Assembly (NCBI RefSeq): GCF_000242635.2
Contig: NC_017770.1
Coordinates: 1,500,669 to 1,564,668, forward strand
Length of the DNA stretch: 64,000 nt
Reading direction: 5' to 3'
From: Solitalea canadensis DSM 3403
GTDB taxonomy: Bacteria > Bacteroidota > Bacteroidia > Sphingobacteriales > Sphingobacteriaceae
Position numbers and translations under genes: made by a program. This document shows positions 44,798 to 51,529 of this stretch, piece after piece. The stretch's first letter is position 1. Every line of letters starts with the position of its first letter. Under the pieces are notes generated by a model. It had not been told where the DNA came from, did not search any database, and saw only the letters and a program-made list of their open reading frames with translations.

Positions 44798-45406
44798 ATG
44801 CAGCAGATTATTGATAAATATCCTTCTAAAACAACCTTTGTTTTCGATTTAGACAATACTATATTTCCTTCCAAAGATTATGACCTGCAGGTTTATTACC
44901 TGTTTGGTGAGTTTATGGAATACACCCAACCGGGAATACAGGAAGGCAAGCGAATTTTAAATTACCTGGCGCAAAAGCAGGGCACCACAGATCGTGCGGA
45001 GTTGATCGATGCAACCATTGATCACTTTGCTATGGATCCAATGTTCAAAGAGAATTTTGAACGATTGTTTCGTATTGCCCGAGTTCCTCTTAAGTTGTTA
45101 ATGTACCAGCAAACACTGGAGTTTATGCAAACATTAGTAGCGGACCGCAAGCGATTGTTTATTCTTACTGCCGGTGATCCGGAGGAACAGCTAAATAAAA
45201 TTAAGCAGATCGAATGGAATGGACTCGAAAAGTATTTAACAGTTTATTTTACCGAAGAATCGGAAGATAAATCAGTTAAAACAACGCTTGATAAATTATC
45301 GAAAGAATATAATTTAACCAATGACGAGATGCTGCTTGTTGGCAATGAGTCATTCAAGGTTAGCGGTATAGATCTGTTACTTGTAGGAGATCTGGTAAAA
45401 ATTTAA
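44798..45406 (+). CDS. HAD-superfamily hydrolase
   Basis: A 202-aa HAD phosphatase. Motif I is FVFDLDNTIF with the nucleophile Asp at about 17. Motif II is LFILTAGDPEEQLNKIKQI and motif IV is DEMLLVGNESF. A helical cap lies between about 25 and 105. The substrate is unknown. It begins 1 bp after the ATP-grasp-like gene, so the two are surely co-translated. In Bacteroidota I recall CarB-like ATP-grasp and HAD genes occurring together. The transcript ends at the hairpin 45413-45433. Confidence 0.87.
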   Translation: MQQIIDKYPSKTTFVFDLDNTIFPSKDYDLQVYYLFGEFMEYTQPGIQEGKRILNYLAQKQGTTDRAELIDATIDHFAMDPMFKENFERLFRIARVPLKLLMYQQTLEFMQTLVADRKRLFILTAGDPEEQLNKIKQIEWNGLEKYLTVYFTEESEDKSVKTTLDKLSKEYNLTNDEMLLVGNESFKVSGIDLLLVGDLVKI

Positions 45407-45412
45407 AAATAG

Positions 45413-45442
45413 ACCCTGCCGATTGAGCAGGGTTTATTTTTA
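45413..45442 (+). terminator. Terminator of the lolD-HAD operon
   Basis: ACCCTGC / GCAGGGT stem with a 7-nt loop, followed by TTATTTTTATT. It also faces the convergent small gene at 45440. Confidence 0.8.
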
Positions 45443-45640
45443 TTGTTTGAAATGATTTATAATCATTGTTTCTGATTCCTCTTCTGTATTTTCCTTTAGT
45501 TCAACCGTTACTTCAAGTACAGAATTTTCTTTATTTCTGGGTAAAACAGGAGCTGCTCCACTAATTCCTACGCCTAAACAAGCTATAATAATTAATAGTG
45601 ATAGACCGACCAGCTTTAACCCTTTTTTAAGTTTTTGCAT
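45440..45640 (-). CDS. Small single-span membrane protein
   Basis: A 66-aa protein: a basic N-terminus (MQKLKKGLKLVG), one hydrophobic helix (LSLLIIIACLGVGISGAAPVL), then an acidic tail (ELKENTEEESET). I recall similar short 'GVGISGAAPV' membrane proteins in Sphingobacteriales, but no name. It could be an envelope small protein. The TAA-proximal end abuts the operon terminator. It lies 74 bp downstream of the 128-aa gene on the same strand. Confidence 0.6.
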   Translation of the reverse strand: MQKLKKGLKLVGLSLLIIIACLGVGISGAAPVLPRNKENSVLEVTVELKENTEEESETMIINHFKQ

Positions 45641-45714
45641 AAACTCAAAAGATTAAGCATTCTTATGGTTAGGATAATAAAATAAATAGCCGAAGGGCTA
45701 AAATAGGGGAGAGA

Positions 45715-46101
45715 TTAAACTTCTGTTTCGTTCTTGAAGCTTTGAGGAATTGTTTTGATGTGGTTTAGATCGATTTTATTGGTTTCAATAATTAGGTTTT
45801 TAAAGGAAGCATGTTGTACCTTAACGAGGTTGTTGAACGAGAACAGGTTCATTAACTGTACTTTTCTGTTGGTTAAAGTGAATGAGTTTTTTGACCAATA
45901 TGAATAATAGGCGCTTTTAAAGGAAAGAGTTCGTTTTAACTGAGGATTTGGAGCAACAATTAATTCGGTAGTTGTACCTGTAGAGGAAACGGAAGAAGAA
46001 CCGACTGCAAAACCTTGAAAAGTAAATAAACTAAGTAAAAGGGTGATTGAAAATACCCATTGAAATAGTTTATTCTTAGACGGTTTGCGTTGATCCATCA
46101 T
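45715..46101 (-). CDS. Hypothetical secreted protein
   Basis: A 128-aa protein with a basic start and a signal sequence (LFQWVFSITLLLSLFTFQGFA, about 12-32). The rest has no motif that I recognise; NPQLKRTLSFKSAYYSYWSKNSFTLTNRKVQLMNLF is polar with aromatic residues. It begins 7 bp after the ferredoxin gene stop, so it is probably co-transcribed with it. It is likely real because of the signal peptide and tight spacing. Confidence 0.6.
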   Translation of the reverse strand: MMDQRKPSKNKLFQWVFSITLLLSLFTFQGFAVGSSSVSSTGTTTELIVAPNPQLKRTLSFKSAYYSYWSKNSFTLTNRKVQLMNLFSFNNLVKVQHASFKNLIIETNKIDLNHIKTIPQSFKNETEV

Positions 46102-46108
46102 TTTGGCG

Positions 46109-46339
46109 TTATATCTTACTAACTTTTATAATTCGAACGGGGCAAGCATTAGCTGCAATTTCTACCTGTTCAAAAACAAAATCATGCGGTAAACGAACGG
46201 TATGAAATCCCTTTTTATCTATGGAATGAAGCAAATTAGATTTTCCGTCTTTTTTCGACATGCGAAAATGCTCCGGATCCAATTCCGCACAATAATTACA
46301 CCCGATACATTTTTCCCGCTGAAGAGTTACGATTACCAT
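46109..46339 (-). CDS. Single-cluster ferredoxin
   Basis: A 76-aa protein with CIGCNYC (about 11-17) and a distal Cys in ANACPVRIIKV. This gives C-x2-C-x2-C...C-P ligands for one [4Fe-4S] or [3Fe-4S] cluster, as in ferredoxins of the Fer4_15/monocluster type. It is cytosolic. The redox partner is not evident. It lies between the U32 gene and the 128-aa gene on one strand, and array R7 separates it from U32. U32 proteins carry Fe-S-type Cys sets, so a link is possible but unproven. Confidence 0.87.
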   Translation of the reverse strand: MVIVTLQREKCIGCNYCAELDPEHFRMSKKDGKSNLLHSIDKKGFHTVRLPHDFVFEQVEIAANACPVRIIKVSKI

Positions 46340-46344
46340 TCTTA

Positions 46345-46420
46345 ATATTACGAGTTTCGGGTTGTGAGTTTCGGGTTATAAATTAATAAATCGTAACCCG
46401 AAACCCTCAACCCGAAATTT
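46345..46420. repeat. Quasi-palindromic word array R7 (GTTTCGGGTT words)
   Basis: Left: GAGTTTCGGGTTGTGAGTTTC and GGGTTATA. Right: TAACCCGAAACCCTCAACCCG. It is the same kind of word as in R4. It can fold into one hairpin between the U32 and ferredoxin genes. Confidence 0.87.
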
Positions 46421-46424
46421 ATAG

Positions 46425-47660
46425 CTATGCTTCTACTAACTTATATAATTTATCAGACTTACGGATTTTGAATTCAAGTGGTAATGTGATCTGGTCTCCT
46501 TTAACAGCTTGTTCCGCGAATACGTCATTTACCATTAATTTATCCACTTCAAACTCTTTAACACCTGTTGTAGGGCCGGTAATCAACATTTTATCGCCAA
46601 TTTTGATATCAAATGCTTCCAGTTTAAACTGAGCGATACCTGCTTTGGTGAAGTAATGTTCTCCGGTTCCAACAAAGAGTTTCTTGCGGGTAGCATGTGA
46701 CCCTGGATGATCTTTTGTCCACTCGCCTAATTCCTGACCCAAGTAGTAGCCGCTCCAGAAACCACGGTTATAAACGGTTGCCAAACACTCCATCCAGTCT
46801 TCAACTTTTTCTTTTGAATAAGTACCTTCTTTATAGGAATCGATTGCCTCACGGTAGCATTTAATGGTAGTGGCTACATAATCTGCAGCACGACCGCGAC
46901 CTTCGATCTTTAACACACTAACGCCTGCGTCTAATACTTTATCAAGGAAATTGATGGTACATAAATCCTGTGGCGACATGATATATTCGTTGTCGATTTC
47001 TAATTGGATTCCATCTTCATCTGTAACCGTATATTTTTTACGACAGTTTTGGCGACAAGCGCCACGGTTAGCAGATGAGTTATGTGTATGTAAGCTTAGG
47101 TAACATTTACCTGAAACCGCCATGCATAAGGCTCCATGACCAAAAATTTCAATTTCGACCAATTTACCTGAAGGACCTTTAACTTGTTCCTTCTCAATTG
47201 CTTCGGTGATTTTTTTGATCTGATTAAGGCTCAGCTCACGACTCAATACAACTGTATCAGCAAATAAAGCGTAGAATTTTACCGTTTCAACATTGGTAAC
47301 GTTTACCTGTGTTGAAATATGCACTTCCATACCAATGCTGCGTGCAAACGCAATAACAGCATGGTCGGCCGCAATAATAGCCGTAATATCATGTTTTTTG
47401 GCCTCAGACACAATGTTCTTAACCATGTTCATGTCATGGTCGTAAACAATTGTGTTAAGCGTAATATACGTTCGGATACCTTTGGGTTTACAACGTGCAA
47501 CAATTTCAGGAATATCTTCTAAAACGAAGTTTATAGAAGATACAGCACGCATATTTAACTGTTCAACACCAAAATAAACAGAATCAGCACCATTGTCGAT
47601 AGCAGCCTGCAGCGATTCAAAATTACCGGCTGGAGCCATCAGTTCTATATAACGGTTCAT
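46425..47660 (-). CDS. U32 family peptidase-like protein (TrhP/YegQ type)
   Basis: A 411-aa U32 protein. It shows LMAPAGNFESLQAAIDNGADSVYFGVEQLNMRA at the N-terminus, ISTQVNVTN, the central EIFGHGALCMAVSGKCYLSLHTHNSSANRGACRQNCRKKY with four Cys (about 175-213), and VLKIEGRGRAADYV. A C-terminal beta-barrel follows (about 335-411). YegQ/TrhP makes prephenate-dependent 5-hydroxyuridine in tRNA wobble positions; the 'peptidase' name is historical for this subgroup. TATTTTTG at 47672-47679 lies 11 nt before the ATG. Confidence 0.92.
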   Translation of the reverse strand: MNRYIELMAPAGNFESLQAAIDNGADSVYFGVEQLNMRAVSSINFVLEDIPEIVARCKPKGIRTYITLNTIVYDHDMNMVKNIVSEAKKHDITAIIAADHAVIAFARSIGMEVHISTQVNVTNVETVKFYALFADTVVLSRELSLNQIKKITEAIEKEQVKGPSGKLVEIEIFGHGALCMAVSGKCYLSLHTHNSSANRGACRQNCRKKYTVTDEDGIQLEIDNEYIMSPQDLCTINFLDKVLDAGVSVLKIEGRGRAADYVATTIKCYREAIDSYKEGTYSKEKVEDWMECLATVYNRGFWSGYYLGQELGEWTKDHPGSHATRKKLFVGTGEHYFTKAGIAQFKLEAFDIKIGDKMLITGPTTGVKEFEVDKLMVNDVFAEQAVKGDQITLPLEFKIRKSDKLYKLVEA

Positions 47661-47671
47661 ATTGTCAATTA

Positions 47672-47679
47672 CAAAAATA
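47672..47679 (-). promoter_or_regulatory. -7 element of the U32-ferredoxin operon
   Basis: The minus strand reads TATTTTTG, 11 nt, then ATG 47660. A second match, TATCTTTG, lies at 47687-47694. Confidence 0.45.
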
Positions 47680-47709
47680 AAGCTTGCAAAGATACCGTTT
47701 TTAGGGGAG

Positions 47710-48014
47710 AGTTCATAGGTGGTTTAGTCGGGAGTCTGTAGTTGGGAGTTCTGAGTCAGTTTTGGGCCATAGTTCATAGTTCTTGGATCATAGTTCATAG
47801 TTTTGAACCATAGTCGATAGTCCATAGATCATAGTTCTAGATGGCTAAAGAGATTATGTCCTTTACACGTTTTTACTAGTAGCGTAGATTCCATCACGCA
47901 AATGCTATAGACTATGGACCATGGTCTATGGACAAAAACACCGCTATGAACTATGATCCATGATCCATGAACTAAAAAAACTCAAGACTCAGAACTTTGG
48001 ACTCAAGACTAAAA
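47710..48014. repeat. Quasi-palindromic word array R8 with shared core
   Basis: The left part has GGGAGTCTG/GTTCTGAGTC words, then GTTCATAG and GTCCATAG words. The core (about 47835-47925; GGCTAAAGAGATTATG, then GCAAATGCTATAGACTATGG) resembles the core of R6. On the right are CTATGAACTATGATCCATG, then CTCAAGACTCAGAACT. It nests both words in mirror order: GAGTC, CATAG, core, CTATG, GACTC. No gene is supported inside. Confidence 0.9.
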
Positions 48015-48019
48015 AAAAG

Positions 48020-48508
48020 CTACTTACTCTTAAAATCAACTCCTGGATTTGCTGTTTGTATTTGCTGCTGAATGCCTGTTGCCCAGCTAACAATTGCATC
48101 TTTCTGTTGTTGGGTAAGTTTCGCGTCTGTATGGATCCATAGATAGGAATCTAGTGGCATCCAACCTTCGTGTTGTGATTCGATTACTTCATCAAGCTTA
48201 TGATTTGCCTTTTTTGGTGTATAAGTTGTAAACTCCGAAAAGTTTAGATGACGTTTTCCATCGTTCACATGTTTTTGGAGCCACCAACCCACCGGTTGAA
48301 TATTTGTATACCAAGGATAATTAGTATTGTTACTATGGCAATCCATACAGGCAATGTCCAATGATTGCTGTACATCGGCTGGAACTGAATATTGGGTTGC
48401 TATTGAGTTTGTAGAAGGAGTTTCTGCCTTGTTTTTTGAAGGACGAATAAATTGGATGATCACTAATAACGCAAGTAAACCATACAGAATCTTTTTCTTC
48501 TTTGTCAT
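48020..48508 (-). CDS. Haem-binding domain protein (c-type, CxxCH)
   Basis: A 162-aa protein with an N-terminal membrane anchor (ILYGLLALLVIIQFI). The body matches the Haem_bd family (PF14376): DIACMDCHSNNTNYPWYTNIQPVGWWLQKHVNDGKRHLNFSEF. CMDCH is a CxxCH haem c attachment site, so the protein should be in the periplasm. The C-terminal part (LWIHTDAKLTQQQKDAIVSWATGIQQ) is cytochrome-like. It is probably an electron carrier or sensor. A CATCTTTG -7-like element lies about 30 nt before the start. Confidence 0.88.
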   Translation of the reverse strand: MTKKKKILYGLLALLVIIQFIRPSKNKAETPSTNSIATQYSVPADVQQSLDIACMDCHSNNTNYPWYTNIQPVGWWLQKHVNDGKRHLNFSEFTTYTPKKANHKLDEVIESQHEGWMPLDSYLWIHTDAKLTQQQKDAIVSWATGIQQQIQTANPGVDFKSK

Positions 48509-48610
48509 GATTAGTTGTTAATTAAGGTGTAAAGCAAAGATGTTTAATTGCTTTTGAAGAATCAATTCAAATAACAAATGTCAACCATAGTTGATCACCG
48601 GAAAAACAAT

Positions 48611-48618
48611 AACTTTGA
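48611..48618 (+). promoter_or_regulatory. -7 element of the YhcH gene
   Basis: TAACTTTG, a full TAnnTTTG match, 21 nt before ATG 48640, with TTGA about 16 nt further upstream. Confidence 0.5.
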
Positions 48619-48639
48619 AGCCTTAATAAAGACAGAGAA

Positions 48640-49095
48640 ATGATTATTGACTTAATACAGAACGCCGACAGGTATGCTCATTTAGGAGAGTTATTTATAA
48701 AAGGGTTTGATTATCTACGGAAAACGGATTTTCAATCACTTGAAAATGGCAAATACGAAATAGAAGGAGATCGATTGTTTGCGATCGTAAATGAATACGA
48801 TACAATTGATGCTGCTAATGAAAAAATGGAAGCTCATCGCAAGTACATCGATATTCAGTACTGGGTTTCGGGAGAAGAAAAAGTTGGTCATGATATTTTA
48901 AAAGACCAGCCATTATTTAAGGAGTACGATGAAGAAAATGATTTTCTTTTAGCAGCTCACCAACCCCAATATTTCACCTTGATGCAAGCCGGAATGTTTG
49001 CCGTTTACTTCCCAACAGATCTGCATATGCCTTGCCTTACAAATGAAAAAATAGGAAGAGTGAAGAAAGTGGTTTTAAAAGTAGCGGTGATCTAG
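48640..49095 (+). CDS. YhcH/YjgK/YiaL family protein
   Basis: A 151-aa cupin-like protein. It shows GKYEIEGDRLFAIVNEYDT, EAHRKYIDIQYWVSGEEKVGH (His and Glu metal ligands) and GMFAVYFPTDLHMPCL with a late His. This is the family also called 'beta-galactosidase subunit beta' (EbgC-like, DUF386), thought to act on sugar anomers or sialic acids. Length is typical (about 150 aa). It is monocistronic. An inverted repeat (ATTTGGCTTT at 49139-49148 / AAAGCCAAAT at 49188-49197) follows it and may act as terminator. Confidence 0.9.
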   Translation: MIIDLIQNADRYAHLGELFIKGFDYLRKTDFQSLENGKYEIEGDRLFAIVNEYDTIDAANEKMEAHRKYIDIQYWVSGEEKVGHDILKDQPLFKEYDEENDFLLAAHQPQYFTLMQAGMFAVYFPTDLHMPCLTNEKIGRVKKVVLKVAVI

Positions 49096-49371
49096 ATGCT
49101 TAGATTTATAGCAGTGTAAATACCGTATTCTTAGATTGATTTGGCTTTTAATGCTTTTATGTATAATTTTAAATTGCAGATCGTGTTAAAGCCAAATATT
49201 CCACATTCATTACAGTAAGAAAGTCTCATTTATTGTTCATTAACAATTGTATTGACTGTTTTTTATAAAATAGATTACGAGCCTTTTCTATAATATTTTC
49301 AAATCGACTATTTATTCTGTTAAATTTCCTTCCTGATTGGCGGAGGTACTATTTTTTCTTTATTGAGGCAA

Positions 49372-49521
49372 CTATTTAATTAATCGTTCCGTATTATCAT
49401 TTGAAGGGAAAGCCAGACCATATTTCATCAAAAGCACTTCATTATTATTACCTATCAATAATTCAAACCATTTAAGGTTGTGTACCATTTCATCACTTAG
49501 GCATTTTAAAGTAAACATCAT
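49372..49521 (-). CDS. Possible small ORF or gene remnant
   Basis: The gap 49096-49548 (453 bp) holds no clear gene. One 49-codon frame on the minus strand (MMFTLKCLSDEMVHNLKWF..., ending in LAFPSNDNTERLIK) has a protein-like composition and no low-complexity bias. It has no recognisable domain. It could be a real small protein, the degraded end of a lost gene, or chance. Confidence 0.25.
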   Translation of the reverse strand: MMFTLKCLSDEMVHNLKWFELLIGNNNEVLLMKYGLAFPSNDNTERLIK

Positions 49522-49548
49522 TGTTTTTTATTATTAAAGCCAATAAAA

Positions 49549-50679
49549 ATGAAAATCGCAACAAAGAAATTCATGAGTATCCAGAAGGGTATTAATGGAC
49601 GGTATAATTTCTATTTACCAGGTTTCTTTATCGTTTTACTGTTTTTTATCATTGCAGACCTTGGCTGTCAGAAGGATGCTGCTCTATCGGATGCACCCCC
49701 TGATGCTACGGGTTACCAAGAGATTGATCTGGTTGCAGATACTACATGTAATTCTGCAATAATTGATGAGAACCTTAAGAATGCATGGGGAATTGCAATC
49801 GGGCCTACAGGTGCATTTTGGGTTGTTGCAAATCAAACAGGGCTTTCAACTATTTATGATAGAAATGGCGCGGAACTGTTGGCTCCTGTTACGATTCCGT
49901 TCAATGGTGTGCCTAATGGAGGCTCGCCTACAGGCGTTATTGTTAATACCACAACCGATTTTGTGATCCCTGCTAATCAGCAGGCAAGTAAATTTATTTT
50001 TGTGGCGGAAGATGGAACGGTTACAGCATGGAGCTCCGGAAGCTCCGCTTCAACAGTTGCAGATCGGTCGTCAGACGAAGCAGTGTATAAAGGCGTGGCA
50101 ATGGCAAATGATGGCGGTCAAAATTTTCTGTATGCAGCTAACTTCAAGGGAGGCAGCATTGATGTATTTGACAAGTCATTCAATGAGGTAACAACTAAGC
50201 CATTTGTTGATCCAACAATTCCTGCCGGCTTCGCACCATTCAATATTCAAAACATTGGTGGTATGTTGTATGTAACGTATGCCAAACAATTAGGTCCAGA
50301 TAATGAAGATGATGAGAGAGGTTTAGGTAACGGGTATGTAGATATTTTTAAGCCAGATGGTTCTTTTGTAAAACGATTTGCTTCTAATGGAACTTTGAAT
50401 TCACCTTGGGGAATGGCGCTTGCTCCAGATGGTTTCGGACTAGGCCAGAACATGATTCTTATAGGAAACTTTGGAGATGGCAAAATCAATATCTATGATA
50501 GTAACGGATCTTATCAAGGTCAATTAAAAGATGGAAGTACGGTTATTGCTATTGATGGTTTATGGGAAATCATTTTTCCGAAGAATAATATTCCCGCCGG
50601 AGATCAAAATCAGCTTTTCTTTGCAGCTGGACCGGATGATGAACGACATGGGCTCTTCGGATATATAAAGATGAGATAA
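49549..50679 (+). CDS. TIGR03118-family secreted protein (beta-propeller-like lipoprotein)
   Basis: A 376-aa protein. The N-terminal segment ends in a hydrophobic helix and lipobox (FIVLLFFIIADLGC, Cys at about 40). The body is the TIGR03118 pattern: LVADTTCNSAIIDENLKNAWGIAIGPTGAFWVVANQTGLSTIYD, GGSPTGVIVNTT, FIFVAEDGTVTAWSSG, YAANFKGGSIDVFDKSF, NGTLNSPWGMALAPDGFG, ILIGNFGDGKINIYD. NHL-like repeats suggest a six-bladed propeller. Function is unknown; it is exported. A strong terminator follows. Confidence 0.88.
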   Translation: MKIATKKFMSIQKGINGRYNFYLPGFFIVLLFFIIADLGCQKDAALSDAPPDATGYQEIDLVADTTCNSAIIDENLKNAWGIAIGPTGAFWVVANQTGLSTIYDRNGAELLAPVTIPFNGVPNGGSPTGVIVNTTTDFVIPANQQASKFIFVAEDGTVTAWSSGSSASTVADRSSDEAVYKGVAMANDGGQNFLYAANFKGGSIDVFDKSFNEVTTKPFVDPTIPAGFAPFNIQNIGGMLYVTYAKQLGPDNEDDERGLGNGYVDIFKPDGSFVKRFASNGTLNSPWGMALAPDGFGLGQNMILIGNFGDGKINIYDSNGSYQGQLKDGSTVIAIDGLWEIIFPKNNIPAGDQNQLFFAAGPDDERHGLFGYIKMR

Positions 50680-50708
50680 TCAAATTGCAAAACCTCCTTA
50701 ATAAAAAT

Positions 50709-50750
50709 CAAGCGACTGCTGTGAGTTCATAGCGGTCGCTTGTGCTTTTT
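50709..50750 (+). terminator. Terminator of the TIGR03118 gene
   Basis: 12-bp arms CAAGCGACTGCT and AGCGGTCGCTTG (one G-U pair) with a 10-nt loop, followed by TGCTTTTTATTG. Confidence 0.85.
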
Positions 50751-50803
50751 ATTGTTTGATTATTAAACATCAATGTTAGTTATAGATGTCTTTCAATCAG
50801 GAT

Positions 50804-51229
50804 TTATAGCTCATTTAAAATAGCTTCAAATTCATTAGGCGGAATGATTTTTGTTTTTTTATAATTATCAAGTATTAACAAATCATTGTCTCCAGTAATT
50901 AAATAATCAGCTTTTGATGAGTCACACAAAACAAGGAGAAAATTATCCTTTGCATCTCTACATACATCAATAGTTGTAGTAAGTACGTAAGACTCTCCAA
51001 TTGTTGAAAGCAACTTTAATAGATCAGCAACTTTATTTGAAGGAAAATATTTTGAAAGTTTAGGACGAGATGTTACAATTAAAATTTCTTGCAAAAGTTG
51101 ATCACATACAGCAAGAATAACCTTTCGTTCGACTAATAAATTTGCAAGAGAACTTAGTTTTTTACCAATTAGAAAGCTTATCCAAATATTTGTATCGATG
51201 ACAACTCTAACTTCATTTTTCTTTGGCAT
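50804..51229 (-). CDS. PIN-domain toxin of a type II toxin-antitoxin pair
   Basis: A 141-aa PIN nuclease of the 'putative toxin-antitoxin system toxin component, PIN family' type. Acidic metal ligands are visible: VVIDTNIWIS (Asp12), LLQEILIVTSRPKL, DVCRDAKDNFLL and YLITGDNDLL. Such toxins cleave RNA. The start overlaps the end of the antitoxin gene by 17 bp, the usual translational coupling. All active-site positions appear intact. The pair lies between the TIGR03118 gene and smc. Confidence 0.9.
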   Translation of the reverse strand: MPKKNEVRVVIDTNIWISFLIGKKLSSLANLLVERKVILAVCDQLLQEILIVTSRPKLSKYFPSNKVADLLKLLSTIGESYVLTTTIDVCRDAKDNFLLVLCDSSKADYLITGDNDLLILDNYKKTKIIPPNEFEAILNEL

Positions 51230-51443
51230 ATAAGTCTGTTCTAACAGCTTCTACTTCCTCATTAATCGTATCCTCATCTAATTCATTTGTATTAAAAGCC
51301 GTCAGGATAGTTGTCAATTGAGAGTTAATAGCTTCTTTTTCTAACTCTTTAGAAAGTTTGATCTTTTCTTTTATTGGTAATTGCCGAACCAAATCAAGTA
51401 TTTGATTGAAATTAAGTGATATACTAAATGTTTCTGCTTTCAT
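51213..51443 (-). CDS. Antitoxin of the PIN pair
   Basis: A 76-aa protein encoded directly upstream of and overlapping the PIN toxin. The sequence (FSISLNFNQILDLVRQLPIKEKIKLSKELEKEAINSQLTTIL) has the 'LxxQLPxxEKxxLxxEL' helix that I recall from short antitoxins paired with PIN toxins in Bacteroidota and Cyanobacteria. It is expected to bind the toxin and repress the operon. TAAATTTG at 51463-51470 is a full -7 element, 20 nt before the ATG. Confidence 0.8.
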   Translation of the reverse strand: MKAETFSISLNFNQILDLVRQLPIKEKIKLSKELEKEAINSQLTTILTAFNTNELDEDTINEEVEAVRTDLYAKEK

Positions 51444-51462
51444 TATTCTCTTGCTATATCTC

Positions 51463-51470
51463 CAAATTTA
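51463..51470 (-). promoter_or_regulatory. -7 element of the toxin-antitoxin operon
   Basis: TAAATTTG on the minus strand, 20 nt before ATG 51443. It lies in the 86-bp gap behind the smc stop codon. Confidence 0.45.
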
Positions 51471-51529
51471 CTAAATAAATAACAATTGCTAAGACTCGTA
51501 ATCTTAGCAATTATTATCCTTAAATTTCC

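Noticed and set aside
46425-47660. Secreted collagenase-like peptidase
   Set aside because: It has no signal peptide, and the four-Cys set matches the tRNA-modifying YegQ/TrhP subgroup of U32.
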